From: Hymenobacter cellulosilyticus
GTDB taxonomy: Bacteria; Bacteroidota; Bacteroidia; Cytophagales; Hymenobacteraceae
DNA: 64,000 nucleotides
Assembly: GCF_022919215.1 (NCBI RefSeq)
Contig: NZ_CP095046.1
Span: 4,082,501 to 4,146,500, forward strand
Reading direction: 5' to 3'
Shown here: in pieces, positions 27,797-37,570 of the stretch
How positions within the stretch are numbered: the first letter of the stretch is position 1
Layout of the letters: every line of letters starts with the position of its first letter
Translations under genes and position numbers: made by a program
Notes under the pieces: model-generated
Databases searched by the model: none
What the model was told of the DNA's origin: nothing
Seen by the model: only the letters and a program-made list of their open reading frames with translations

Positions 27797-27834
27797 CACA
27801 CTGACGGGCACACCAACAAAAAACCCCTTGTAAA
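27797..27834. repeat. Right attachment site (attR)
   Basis: Bases 27797-27812 (cacactgacgggcaca) repeat 4581-4596 exactly. The following aacaaaaaacc and ttgtaaa also match the left copy, with short mismatches between. It overlaps the left arm of the tRNA-Thr terminator hairpin. Confidence 0.7.
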
Positions 27835-27856
27835 CACGTGATTTACAAGGGGTTTT
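27820..27856 (-). terminator. Terminator of the tRNA-Thr gene
   Basis: A 15-base-pair stem (AAAACCCCTTGTAAA / TTTACAAGGGGTTTT) with a 7-base loop, 10 bases beyond the 3' end of the tRNA; on the minus strand it ends in a T run. Confidence 0.75.
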
Positions 27857-27865
27857 GGAGCAATG

Positions 27866-27938
<73 letters not shown>

Positions 27939-27981
27939 GAATTGTGGTGCAAAACTAGCGCTTCACACCAAATTCCCAAAC

Positions 27982-30424
27982 TTATGCGCGAATAATTTTC
28001 AATTGTTTTTTCAGCCCATCAATTCGGCCTTTAGCTTCATCAATGCGACCCTGGTATTCCTCACGCAGCTGATTAGCATTCTTGGAACGCGCAAAGAACT
28101 CAAGGTTAGTCTGTAACGTGGCAATGTCATTTTCCAGCTCGTTTATTTCGCGGCGCAATCCCTGCTCCTTCCGGTAAAGAGCCTGCTGAGAATCGGGGCT
28201 GGACTTGAGACGCTCTACCTGCAGCTGAAACAGTAAATCGGCACGCTCGGCATAGGACAGGCCGGGTACGTGGTCGAGATATTTGCCCATCAACGACTGG
28301 AATTTCTCCTCGGCCCGCTCAGCTGAGCCGCGGGGCCCGTTGGTAGCTCCGTCGAAGGCACGCCACTCTTCTACATGCTGACGGAAGCCTTCCAGCGTGC
28401 CCGGAGCATCTACCGACAGGGCCGTAACGGCGTCGGCTACCCGGTCGAGGTGAGTGGCCTGCTCCTGCGATACTTGTTGAGCCTGCTGCACCCGTTGCTT
28501 GGCTTCCTCGTTTTTGCGCTCGAAGAACGCATCACAGGCGGTACGGAAGCGGTTCCAGACTTTATCGGACTGTTTTTCCGGCACCCGGCCGATAAGCTTC
28601 CACTCCTTCTGCAGGCGGATTACAATTTCGCGACCTTCCTCCCAGTTCGGGTTTTGCAGCGCCGCTTCCGCCTGGTTGCACAAATCCAGTTTGCGCTGTA
28701 GGTTGGCATTTTTCTCCTCGTCGAGCGACTTGAAGAACTGGTTTTTGCGCTGGAAGAAGCCTTTGTAAGCCGACCAGAACTGCTTGTTGAGCTGCTCGGC
28801 TTTGTCGCGGGGCACAAGGCCGGCGGTGTCCCACTCCTCCTTAAGCTTTTGCAGCTCGTCGGTTTTGGCGCGCCACTCATTTACCCGCTCAGTCTGGAAC
28901 TCGGCAAAAGGCTTGATCTGCTCCAGCAAGGCCGTTTTACGAGTCAGGTTGGCATTCTCCTGGGTCGAGCGTACGTTGAGGAACTCCTTCTTCCGGTCGT
29001 GTACCTTCTCGGAAGCCTGCAGGAAGCGGTTCCAGATGGCGTCGCGCTGCTCGTTGGCAACGGGGCCAATGTGTTTCCACTCCTCGTGCAACTGGCGCAA
29101 CTCCTGCAGCGCCTTATTGATGCTGGGCTGGTTGGCCAAGGCCTCGGCGCGTTGAATCAGGGCTTCCTTGGCTTCGAGGTTACGCCGGCGGTCCAGTTCC
29201 TTCATTTCGAAGAATAGGCCGCGGTTGTTGTAATAAATATCGAGCAGGGCGTGGTAGCTGTTCCAGATTTCCTGGGCGTCCTTCTGCGGCACGGCCCCGG
29301 TGGCTTTCCAGTCGTTTTGCAACGCCTTGATGCGCACGGAGCTGTCCTTGGTTTCGGCTGACTCTACCAGCTGCCGCAGCTGCGTGAGCAGGTACTGCTT
29401 GTGAGCCAGATTTTTGGCCCGCTGCTCATCCTCGGCACGAGCATCCTTGGCGCGACTGTCGCGGAATTCCTGCAGGGCGCTGCTCAGTTCGGCGTGGCCT
29501 TCCGGGCCGTGGTAGGCAAAGTCATCCGCCTCGCCCCCGCCCTCGGTGAAGCGCTGCCGGGCGGCGGTGCGGTCAGCGTTGACAGTAGTTTCGTACTGAC
29601 GGTACAGGTCGAAGATCTGCTTGCGGTTCTGGCGGGCATCGGGGCGGCGCAGCAGGGTCAGCAGGTGGGCCGCCTGGGCGGGCAGGTCGAGCGTGGTAAA
29701 GTCGGGCACCGGAATTTCGGGCACATACTCTTCCTCTTCCTCCGTGCCAGCACTGTGGGCTGTGTCGGCAGCTTCCGCGGCCTGAGCGGCCTCCGCGGCC
29801 GAGTCGTTATTGGAAGTCGGCAGGGCGGCTACGGGCGCGTCGGCCGTTTCAATATCGGCGGCGGTTTGCAAAGCTACAACCGGCTCGCGCACGGCTTCGG
29901 GCTGGGTGCTGTCGGCGGCGTCGGCTTCCGAAGTAACGGGAGCGGTATCGGTCAGCGTGGTGGCTTCTGCAGCAGTGGCCTCGGGCGAAGCGGGTGCGGC
30001 AGAGGTGGTTTCGGGAGCAGCGTCGGCCGACTGCACGCCGGGATTATCCTGGCCGTAGTGGCTTGCGGCGCGGGTCAGGGACTCGGAAGCTTCTCCAGCC
30101 CGCAGCGCAGCGGCCGTATCGGCGGTGGCTTCGGTAGTGGCCGCAGTGGGCTCAGCCGTGCCAGCCCGGGCGTATCGGTTACGGGCGGCGTGCCCTGGGC
30201 GGGCCGCTCAGTGATTTCGTTGGTCGTGGTGGAGGCTACGGGTGCAGTGGCAGCGGGAACCGGCTCAGTGGGCGCGGCAGCAGCTTGGGCAGGCGGAGTA
30301 GCGGCAGCATCGGCCGGATTCTGCTTGGCCTGGATTTCCGCCAGACGGCGCTCCAAGATGCTCATCGGCGACTCCGAGGCATCGTCGGAGTGGTTGGGGC
30401 GGTGTTTTCGTTTTCAGGTAACAT
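27982..30424 (-). CDS. DUF349 protein, two frameshifts
   Basis: About 814 residues after correcting one missing C at the GGGG run 30396-30399 and one missing base near 30165. It has an N-terminal start MLPENENTAP, a conserved MSILERRLAEIQAKQ helix, a long Ala/Thr/Pro/Glu-rich low-complexity linker, and then repeated DUF349 units, each with a W-x5-G or similar core (LQNDWKATGAVPQKDAQEIW; LHEEWKHIGPVANEQRDAIW; LKEEWDTAGLVPRDKAEQL; LQKEWKLIGRVPEKQSDKVW). It ends in a coiled coil. DUF349 repeat proteins are widespread in Bacteroidetes and of unknown biochemical role, probably cytoplasmic scaffolds. Confidence 0.85.
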
Positions 30425-30487
30425 AGGTCAAAGGGAAAGGCCCGGCTCAGGAAAGAATAGGTAGCCCGGCAGCGAAGAAAGCAAAAG

Positions 30488-31054
30488 CTAATTTAGGCGG
30501 GGGTCCAGCGGATAGTTGGACAGGACCCGGTAGCGGCCGCCTTTTTCCCGCAAAATGGCTTGCCAGAAGGCATCATTATCCAAAGTAAATACTTTCCCGG
30601 CAGCATTGGGGTGGACAATCCAAACATTTTCCTTGACTTCCTCCTCCAATTGGCCCGCTGTCCAGCCGGAATAGCCCGCGTAGAGACGGATATCGTCGGC
30701 GGCCAGCTCCCCGCTCAGCAGCAGGCCCAGCACCACCTGAAAATCGCCGCCCCAGTACACGTCCTGCCCCAGGCTGATGGCATTGGGCACGTCGGCGCGG
30801 CGGTGCAGGTAGTGGAGCGTGTCGGGATACACGGGGCCGCCCAGGCCCAGCGGAAGCTTGGCCGCCGGGGAGGCGTCGCCGTCGGGCAGCTCCAGCACGT
30901 CGCCGAGCAGCAGGTTGGACGGACGGTTGAGTACCAGGCCGTAGGAGCCCTCTTCCTCCGAGTAGCGGCACATCAGTACCACCGTCCGCTCGAAGTTAGG
31001 ATCACCTAGAAAGGGCTGAGAAATGAGCATACTGCCGGAACGGGGACGAGGCAT
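30488..31054 (-). CDS. YqgE/AlgH family protein
   Basis: A 188-residue cytoplasmic protein of the UPF0301/AlgH family. Landmarks are the GSMLISQPFLGDPNFERTVV opening, YGLVLNRPSN, LGGPVYPDTLHYLH and GYSGWTAGQLEEE, in the usual order and at family length. The ATG at 31054 gives the usual short leader before SGSMLI. The exact role is not established; the family has been linked to regulation of alginate in pseudomonads. It lies about 60 bases after the DUF349 gene start and on the same strand, but with its own upstream region. Confidence 0.9.
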   Translation of the reverse strand: MPRPRSGSMLISQPFLGDPNFERTVVLMCRYSEEEGSYGLVLNRPSNLLLGDVLELPDGDASPAAKLPLGLGGPVYPDTLHYLHRRADVPNAISLGQDVYWGGDFQVVLGLLLSGELAADDIRLYAGYSGWTAGQLEEEVKENVWIVHPNAAGKVFTLDNDAFWQAILREKGGRYRVLSNYPLDPRLN

Positions 31055-31475
31055 CGGAAGAAGTGCTTGGGATGAGAGAAGACGTAAATACGAAGGCGGG
31101 AAGGGTACAGACGCTTTTTTGAAAGGCTTCTGTTCCCGCGCAAGTTCCGTGCAGCGGCCAGAAGTCGTACAAACCTGAACTGGCGGCCGCAACAGGCCGC
31201 TTCGGCAGCCCGGGCACCCTAGCTAGTAACTTTCCCGGCGCCTCCGGGTTTCTAAACCCGACAGATTTCCGGTAGGCGAAGCGGTGTAAAGGAAACTTTT
31301 TTCCGGTAAAAAGCTATCCTGCAAGCCGATAGTTTGTCAGAAACCCTGCTGCCTTTGTCCCGGGCCGCCGCCCCACCGGCCCGCTGGCAGGCAGTACGCT
31401 CATTTTTCCGTTGAACTTCCGACCTTCGCCCGGCCGGTGCCCAGGGCAGCTTTCCTTTCCGCCGGCCTTACGCCT

Positions 31476-32126
31476 ATGACCGACCAACAACTCGCCGACC
31501 TGCGCCAGACCTACTCCCAACGCACGCTGTCGGAGGCTGAGGTGCAGCCCGATGCCGTGCGCCAGTTTCGGCAGTGGCTGGATGAAGCCTTGGCAGCCCA
31601 CCTCGACGAGCCCACGGCCATGACTGTTTCGACGGTGAACAGCCAGGGCCAGCCCTCGGCGCGGGTGGTTCTGCTCAAAGGCCTGCCCGACGACGCGGGC
31701 TTTCTGTTTTACACCAACTACGACAGCCGCAAGGGCCAGGATTTGCAGGCGCAGCCCTGGGCCGCTCTCACGTTTTTCTGGCCCGGCCTGGAACGGCAGG
31801 TGCGGGTCGAAGGCCGGGTTGAAAAAGCCCCCGAGGCCTTGTCGGACGCCTATTTCCAGAGCCGGCCGCGCAGCAGCCAGATTGGGGCCTGGGCCTCGCC
31901 CCAGAGCCAGAAAATCGGGAGCCGGGAAGAGCTTGAAGCCCAGGAAAAGCAAGTTGAGCAGCGCTTTACGGGCGAAGACCCACTGCCCCGCCCTCCGCAC
32001 TGGGGCGGCTACATCGTGCGGCCCCACCGGATAGAGTTCTGGCAGGGCCGCCCCAGCCGCCTGCACGACCGAATCGTGTACGAGCGCCAGGGCGAAGCCT
32101 GGACCCGGAGCCGGCTAGCTCCCTGA
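31476..32126 (+). CDS. pdxH: Pyridoxamine/pyridoxine 5'-phosphate oxidase
   Basis: A 216-residue FMN enzyme that oxidises PNP or PMP to pyridoxal 5'-phosphate in the final step of vitamin B6 synthesis or salvage. Family marks are [34 protein letters not shown], the FMN and substrate region [19 protein letters not shown], and the C-terminal [20 protein letters not shown] with RLHDRIVY. The ATG at 31476 is preferred over one 39 bases upstream because family proteins start close to the LRQTYSQ helix. The gene is intact. Confidence 0.95.
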   Translation: MTDQQLADLRQTYSQRTLSEAEVQPDAVRQFRQWLDEALAAHLDEPTAMTVSTVNSQGQPSARVVLLKGLPDDAGFLFYTNYDSRKGQDLQAQPWAALTFFWPGLERQVRVEGRVEKAPEALSDAYFQSRPRSSQIGAWASPQSQKIGSREELEAQEKQVEQRFTGEDPLPRPPHWGGYIVRPHRIEFWQGRPSRLHDRIVYERQGEAWTRSRLAP

Positions 32127-32127
32127 T

Positions 32128-32247
32128 GGTGAAATGGTGAAATAGTGAAGTAGTGAGTTTGACGTCCCGCCGGCGCTGTTATGCGCGGTTTGAACCACTA
32201 CTCCACTACTTCACTACTTCACTACTTCACTATTTCACCACTTCACC
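32128..32247. repeat. Long imperfect hairpin of GTGAA-type repeats
   Basis: A 30-base left arm (32128-32157) and a 30-base right arm (32218-32247) pair with only two mismatches. Both are built from units such as GTGAAATAGTGAAGTAGT and the complement CACTACTTCACTATTTC, with extra CACTACTT units near the right arm. It fills the gap between pdxH and the DUF1015 gene and abuts the latter's start. Confidence 0.7.
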
Positions 32248-32257
32248 AGTTCATCAC

Positions 32258-33589
32258 TTGGCTGAAATTCAACCCGTGCGCGGCTGGCGCTACAACGCCG
32301 AGCTGAGTGCCCATATCGACGACTACGTTTCGCCTTTATTCGACGTCGTGTCGCAGAAGCAGCGCGAGGCGCTGTACCGCAATGAGCTTAACAGCATTCA
32401 CTTGTCGGTGCCCCGGGGCGAGGACCCGGCCGGCGCGGCCCTGGAGCGCCTGACCCAGTGGCAGAACTCCGGCGTGCTGCGCCAGGATGAAGTGCCGGGC
32501 ATCTACGTCTACTACCAGTATTTCCGCCTGCCGGGCAGCTCCCGCGAGTACTGCCGCAAGGGCTTTATGTGCCACATCCGGGCCTACGACTGGGCCGAAA
32601 ACGTAGTGCTGCGCCACGAAAACACCCTACCCGCTGCCGTCAACGACCGGGCCGAGCTGCTGGCCCGCACCCAGTTTCAGAGCAGCGCCACCCACGGCCT
32701 TTACCGCGACGACGACTTTGAGCTGGAGCGCTACCTCGACGAGGCCATGCTCGACCCGCTCTACCAGACTGAGGAAGACTACCAGGGCGCGCGCGACGTG
32801 CTGGCCGTGATTCAGGATGCCCGCATTATCCGGAGGTTTCAGCAGGTGCTCAGCCTACGGGAGGTAATCTTAGCCGACGGGCACCACCGCTACGAAGGCT
32901 CCCTGGCGTACCGGCAGGCCCGTATGGCCGCCGAGCCCGGCAATACCGGCCGGGAGCCCTGGCACTTCCATTTGATGTATCTGACCAACGCGGCGGCCGA
33001 CGACCTGCGCATCCTGCCCACGCACCGCTTGCTGCTGGAGCTGCCCGGCGGTATTTCCGACGCCGAGTTCCTGGCCCGGCTGGAGCCATACTTCACCCTG
33101 CTGCCCATGGACGACGTCTATGACTTGCCCGAGCGGATTGCCGGCAAACAGTGGGCCTTTGGCCTCTACCTGGGCGGACTGGCTTACAAGCTGCGCCTGC
33201 GCCCTGAAGTGCATGCTCAGCTTAGCTGGGACACTACGACCGAAGTCAAAAACCTGGATTTGACGGTGCTACACTACTTCGTGCTGGAAAAAGCCTTGGG
33301 AATTGTGGGGCCTGATGCCCAGCGCACCTGGCCGGGCGTGGCCTACGTGCGCACCTTTTCCGAGTGCCTGGCCCGCGTCGACCGGCAGGAAGCCCGCGCC
33401 GCCCTCATCGTCAATGAGGTGACTATGGAGGAAGTGGAGCGCGTATGCCACTCGGGCGCCGTGATGCCGCCGAAATCCACTTTTTTTTACCCCAAAACCA
33501 TCGGCGGATTTCTGTTTTCCTCTATCCGCGACGACGAACACGACAATGCCTTCTACGCCCCTTTCCTTGCGCCTGGTCCTGGCTTCTAA
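32258..33589 (+). CDS. DUF1015 family protein
   Basis: A protein of about 443 residues of the DUF1015 family. It carries the conserved start AEIQPVRGWRYNAEL, SPLFDVVSQKQREALY, NSIHLSVPRG, the ILADGHHRYEGSL motif with its DGHHRYE core, and the C-terminal MPPKSTFFYPKTIGGFLF. I choose the TTG at 32258 because DUF1015 proteins normally start a residue or two before the AEI-PFRGWRY motif; the longer frame upstream translates the repeat hairpin into a HYFTTSLLHYFTTS pattern. Function unknown; often proposed as a serine-kinase-like relative. It overlaps maf by 44 bases. Confidence 0.85.
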   Translation: MAEIQPVRGWRYNAELSAHIDDYVSPLFDVVSQKQREALYRNELNSIHLSVPRGEDPAGAALERLTQWQNSGVLRQDEVPGIYVYYQYFRLPGSSREYCRKGFMCHIRAYDWAENVVLRHENTLPAAVNDRAELLARTQFQSSATHGLYRDDDFELERYLDEAMLDPLYQTEEDYQGARDVLAVIQDARIIRRFQQVLSLREVILADGHHRYEGSLAYRQARMAAEPGNTGREPWHFHLMYLTNAAADDLRILPTHRLLLELPGGISDAEFLARLEPYFTLLPMDDVYDLPERIAGKQWAFGLYLGGLAYKLRLRPEVHAQLSWDTTTEVKNLDLTVLHYFVLEKALGIVGPDAQRTWPGVAYVRTFSECLARVDRQEARAALIVNEVTMEEVERVCHSGAVMPPKSTFFYPKTIGGFLFSSIRDDEHDNAFYAPFLAPGPGF

Positions 33590-34151
33590 CTCGCCGCGGC
33601 GCCGGCAGCTGCTCACCGACCTGGGTCTGCCCTACGAAGTGCGCCTGCAGGAAGTGGATGAAAGCTTCCCCGCCCACCTCAAGCGGGCCGAAGTGGCCGA
33701 GTTCTTGGCCGCCCACAAAGCCGACGCCTACCGTGCGGGCCTGGCCCCCGACGAAGTGGTACTCACGGCTGATACCATCGTCTGCCTCGACGACGACGTG
33801 CTCAACAAGCCCGCCGATGAGGCCGAAGCCCGGGCCATGCTCACCCGCCTGCAGGGCCGCGCCCACGACGTGTACACCGGCGTGTGCCTGCTCACGGGCC
33901 AGGGCCAGCGCGTGGTTTTCTCTGACCAAACCCGGGTATATTTCCGCTCCCTCACCCCCGCCGAAATCGAGTTTTACGTGCGCAACTACCAGCCCCTGGA
34001 CAAAGCCGGAGCCTATGGCGCTCAGGACTGGATAGGCATGGTAGCCGTGACCAAACTGGAAGGCTCCTACTTCAACGTGATGGGCCTGCCCGTGCACCGC
34101 GTCTGGGAAGAATTGGAAAAGCTGGGGCTGGCCTCGTTGACGAACAAGTAG
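33546..34151 (+). CDS. maf: Maf-like nucleoside triphosphate pyrophosphatase
   Basis: A 201-residue enzyme of the Maf family that hydrolyses dTTP/UTP or related non-canonical nucleotides. Landmarks are the opening LVLASNSPRRRQLLTDLG, VLTADTIVCLDD, AEARAMLTRLQGRAHDVYTG, LDKAGAYGAQDW and the final SYFNVMGLPVHRVWEEL. The start lies inside the end of the DUF1015 gene, so the two are probably co-transcribed. The family prevents mutation and can slow division; the substrate is not decided from sequence. Confidence 0.92.
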   Translation: MPSTPLSLRLVLASNSPRRRQLLTDLGLPYEVRLQEVDESFPAHLKRAEVAEFLAAHKADAYRAGLAPDEVVLTADTIVCLDDDVLNKPADEAEARAMLTRLQGRAHDVYTGVCLLTGQGQRVVFSDQTRVYFRSLTPAEIEFYVRNYQPLDKAGAYGAQDWIGMVAVTKLEGSYFNVMGLPVHRVWEELEKLGLASLTNK

Positions 34152-34192
34152 TAAAAGGCTTTTGCCTCTTTACCAGCTTGCGCCGCTCATGC

Positions 34193-35832
34193 TTAGCGCA
34201 CCCAGATCTGGTGGCGCTCCGGGGAGCCGCTGCCTTGCAGGTGCACCCAATACGTGCCCTGGGGCCAATTGCGCACGTCCAGCGTCACGTCGGCAGCTTG
34301 CACCTGCTGCTGCAGCATGAGTTGACCAGAGGAAGAGTACACGCTCATGCTACGGGGAGCTGCCGAGCCAGTATGAAACTGAATGTGCCCCGACCCCGGA
34401 TTGGGATACAGCTCCGAAGGGCCGCTGAGCGGGTCGGTAGTGGCCCGGGCGGCGGGGCTCGTGAAGTTTATCTTGGCCAAATACGCGTAGGTAGTGCCGG
34501 CCGGCGCAGCTAAAGTGGTGGGACCAAAGCTGCACGTACCCTGCCAAGCGCCCGTCCAGTACGCGACGCCCGCGCCATACTGAGCCACGTCGGTGGCCTG
34601 GCTGCTGCCTGGCCCACTGGCCGTCAGGGCCCACTGGTATACTCCGCTGGGAGCATGCGACACGAGGCGGGCATAGTCGGGAGCGGCGTCAACGCCGATG
34701 GTAGCCAACACGTTGGAATAGCTGGCTGCCACGCGCACGTCAGTAGCCGCGGAGCCGATGGGCCGTACCCAGGCCGTGGCTCCGGTAGCGGCGTCAAAGC
34801 GGCCTACGTAGCCGGCAGAAGGATACGCAGCCGTGAGGGTGTAAATTCCGCCGAAGCTTACGGTACCGCCAAACGTGCCGCCCACGTAGCAGTAGCCACC
34901 ATAAATGGCCAGGCCCGAGCCGTTTGCCTGATCGGCGTATACCGTGCCGGTGGTGCCCTTAAGCCAGGCCGCGGCTCCCGTGCTGGGATTCAGCCGGGCC
35001 ACAAACGAATGAGAATTGAACTGGGCGTTATCGGCTAATTGCAAGCCGCCCAGCTTTAGGCCTGTGGTAAAGCGGCCCGTGACGTAGCAGTTGCCAGCCC
35101 CGTCCACGGCAACTTTGCTGGCCAAGGAGCCGGAGGCCGACGAGATGCCCCCGTTAACGGCATTGGTGGCTCCGGCCGTAACCCAATTTACGGCTCCCGC
35201 CGAGCTGTAGGCGGCTACAAAGGCGGCCGATCGGCCGCCCTGTACCGCAAACAACCCAAAGGTGACGTTTCCCCCACGAAGCCCGTTACGTAGCCCACGG
35301 CTCCGGGCCCGGCGGCCACGGCCAAAGCACCCGAAGCCGAATCGTTATTGCCCACGCGGCGGCTCCAGTAGGTGCTGCCAGTGCTGGCCGAGCAGCGCAT
35401 GACCAGCACGGAGCTATACCCCATCGAGCCCATCAGGCTGCCCGTGCCCGTGTTGGCCGTAAGCGTACCGCTAAACCGACCAACCACGAAAAGGCCCCCT
35501 TGTCCATCGGGGGCGATGCCCGCTCCGTAAGCGGAGGCCCCACTGCCGCCCACTTGCCGAACCCAGACCAGGTTGCCATTGGCATCCACTCGGGCCAGAA
35601 ACACGTCGGAGGCACCTACGGGCGTAAGGGTAAGCGGACCACTGAAGTTGGGGGAGCTAAAGCTGACCGGGCTGGAAAAACTGCCTACTACATATGTGCT
35701 GCCTGCAGCATCGGCGGCCACGGCAGCCACGGCTACCCGCTGCATACTGCGGGTCCAGTGCCAGGAAGCCTGCCCCAGAGCCGACTGAATAAAGCATAGT
35801 ACTCCCACCAAAGCCAAAGCAATGTTTTTCAT
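34193..35832 (-). CDS. T9SS-sorted beta-propeller-like (SBBP) surface protein, frameshifted
   Basis: About 546 residues after restoring one missing G in the five-base run 35271-35275. Signal peptide MKNIALALVGVLCFIQSALG, then repeats of the SBBP/beta-propeller kind (AADAAGSTYVVGSFSSPVSF; APDGQGGLFVVGRFSG; VDGAGNCYVTGRFTTGLKLG), each followed by FLARVDANGN- or FVARLNPSTG-like strands. The C-terminus is a T9SS sorting domain from ELYPNPGSGHIQF to RHQIWVR. It is probably exported and anchored or released by T9SS. The gene is monocistronic; a strong hairpin lies in its upstream region. Confidence 0.8.
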
Positions 35833-35991
35833 AACGCCAGAAATTAAAAATGACAACCACACCTACAGGTCGCCAGCGGGCGAACTGCATTATTTTCCAA
35901 CAGACTTATCAGGGAGGCGGAAAAAGCCCCGCCCCTATTCGGCGCCGAATGATTCAAAAATATATAATATACGTCCTATATAAAACCGCAT

Positions 35992-36047
35992 AATGATGTG
36001 GTCAGGCCGGCCGGGCGACGACTCCCGGCCGGCCTGACCACATCATT
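35992..36047. terminator. Long perfect inverted repeat
   Basis: 24-base-pair perfect stem (arms 35992-36015 and 36024-36047) with an 8-base loop, GC-rich at the centre and A+T-rich at the outer ends. It lies about 100 bases beyond the stop of the GH88 gene and upstream of the SBBP gene. It could terminate transcription in both directions or be a REP-like element. Confidence 0.6.
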
Positions 36048-36150
36048 TAAATACTTTCGAAGTAGAGAGAAACTATGCGTCCCCTAGCCATCTTGCTATA
36101 GGCAGGTATTACGTGACCTTAGCCCGCGTTGCCTGCCCTCTTAAGCCGAT

Positions 36151-37338
36151 TTACTTTAGCCGGTCGTAGCGGAGCAGGGCTTCCAGGTAGTAGTAATCGG
36201 CGTACACCAGCGGGGCGTCTACTTCCGTCTTGGCGGGCTTGTGGGCCACGCAGTGCTTGATCAGGAAGTTCTGATTGTCGCCCAGGGTGGCGTGGTAGGC
36301 GGGGCTGCTCAGGCTCACCAGCATCTGCTCGGCGGCCTGTCGGTAGCGCTTAGCATCGGCGGCGGGGCTATACTGCTGCAATTCAAGCAGGGCCGAGGCC
36401 ACAATGGCTGCCGCGGAGGCGTCGCGCTCCTCTTTCGGGATGCCGGGCGCGTTGAAATCCCAGTACGGAATCTTGTCGGCTGGCAGGTTGGGATGGTTCA
36501 GGAAAAAGTCGGCGGTTTTGCGGGCCTGCTGCCGGTAGCGGTCCAGCTTGGTTTCGCGGTAAAGCATGGTATAGCCGTAAATAGCCCAGGCCTGCCCCCG
36601 CGCCCAGGCCGAGTTGTCGGCCGCGCCCTGGGCCGTTTTGCGGGCCAGCACTTGGCCTTTATCGTCGTAGCACACCACGTGAAAGGTGCTGCCGTCGGGC
36701 CGGAAGTGGTTTTTCAGGGTATTGTCGGCGTGCGTGATGCTCAGGCGGCGCAGGGTGGAGTCGCCGCTGGTGCGGGCAGCCCAGGTGAGCAGCTCCAGGT
36801 TCATCATGTTGTCGATGATAACCGGGTATTTATAGCCGGCAAAGTCGTTCCAGGACTTGATCAGGCCCACCTGCGGGTTGAAACGGGTGGCCAACGACTG
36901 GGCGCCGGTGAGCAAGACGGGCTTGTAAGCAGGGTTTTGGGTGAGGCGGTAGCCGTTGCCGAAGGGGCAATACAACATAAAGCCCAGGTCGTGGGTACCG
37001 GTGTTGTGCTGTTCCTGCTGCATGGCCACCGTCCACTGGTCGGCCGCCTGCTGCCACTGGGGCTGCTTGGTGTACTCGTACATGTACCAGAGCGTACTCC
37101 CAAAAAAGCCGCTGGTCCACCACTCCGACTTGGTGTCCTTCAGCGCACCGTCGGGCCGGGTGGAGTACGGAAACTTGGTGCGGTCAGGGTGGGTTTTCAG
37201 CAACTGCGTAAGCTGCTCCCCGGCCCGGGCAAATTCCTGCTGCACGTTGATTTTGCGCTTTTGCGCCGTGGCCGAAAAAGAAGAAAACAGGGTTAACACC
37301 GCCGCCAGGGCGGGTACAAATACAGCGGAACGTTTCAC
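36151..37338 (-). CDS. Glycoside hydrolase family 88 (unsaturated glucuronyl hydrolase-like)
   Basis: A 395-residue exported enzyme with a signal peptide (MKRSAVFVPALAAVLTLFSS) and an (alpha/alpha)6-barrel. It probably removes unsaturated uronic acids from oligosaccharides produced by polysaccharide lyases. GH88 marks are WTSGFFGSTLWYMYEYT, THDLGFMLYCPFGNGY and VIIDNMMNLELLTWA (each with an Asp at the place of the known catalytic pair), SAWARGQAWAIYGYTMLYRE, and IPYWDFNAP with DASAAAIVASALLEL. It is intact. No lyase or SusC/D pair is in the window. Confidence 0.88.
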   Translation of the reverse strand: MKRSAVFVPALAAVLTLFSSFSATAQKRKINVQQEFARAGEQLTQLLKTHPDRTKFPYSTRPDGALKDTKSEWWTSGFFGSTLWYMYEYTKQPQWQQAADQWTVAMQQEQHNTGTHDLGFMLYCPFGNGYRLTQNPAYKPVLLTGAQSLATRFNPQVGLIKSWNDFAGYKYPVIIDNMMNLELLTWAARTSGDSTLRRLSITHADNTLKNHFRPDGSTFHVVCYDDKGQVLARKTAQGAADNSAWARGQAWAIYGYTMLYRETKLDRYRQQARKTADFFLNHPNLPADKIPYWDFNAPGIPKEERDASAAAIVASALLELQQYSPAADAKRYRQAAEQMLVSLSSPAYHATLGDNQNFLIKHCVAHKPAKTEVDAPLVYADYYYLEALLRYDRLK

Positions 37339-37570
37339 GGGCTAGTGGTTGGAGAAAGGAAGAACTCGGGAGAGTGGGCGCAAGTAAGGATAGTCTGGGC
37401 ATACTTGCGTATCCGGCCCCGCACAAAAGCCTAAAACGTTTTGGCAGCCTAATTCAACGGAGTGGCCTTACTTGAAAAGCAAACTGGCTCCAGTGGGGCT
37501 GCGTAAGGGCCAACTGCCGGGCTTCAGCACGGTTTAAATGCCGGCCCGAAGTAATCCGCTTTCTTTGTCT

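Larger units (their letters stand above)
4581..27834. mobile_element. Integrated, probably defective phage element at tRNA-Thr
   Basis: About 23.2 kb bounded by the imperfect direct repeat at 4581 and 27797, next to a tRNA-Thr gene. It holds a tyrosine recombinase at the left end, terminase subunits, tail and receptor-binding genes, and a lysis module at the right end. I see no portal, head protease, major capsid, head-tail connector or full tape-measure gene, and several genes carry in-frame stops or frameshifts. Cargo includes two T9SS-sorted proteins, an acyltransferase, and a zinc-ribbon / Crp-Fnr / SDR segment. A reduced prophage is the simplest reading; a satellite that borrows capsids is an alternative. 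Confidence 0.75.

Noticed and set aside
28499..29217. Long plus-strand frames opposite the DUF349 gene
   Set aside because: They are mirror frames of a conserved coiled-coil gene with high GC wobble.
32140..32250. Repeats before the DUF1015 gene as a CRISPR array
   Set aside because: Units are short, contiguous and pair with an inverted arm; there are no spacers and no cas genes.
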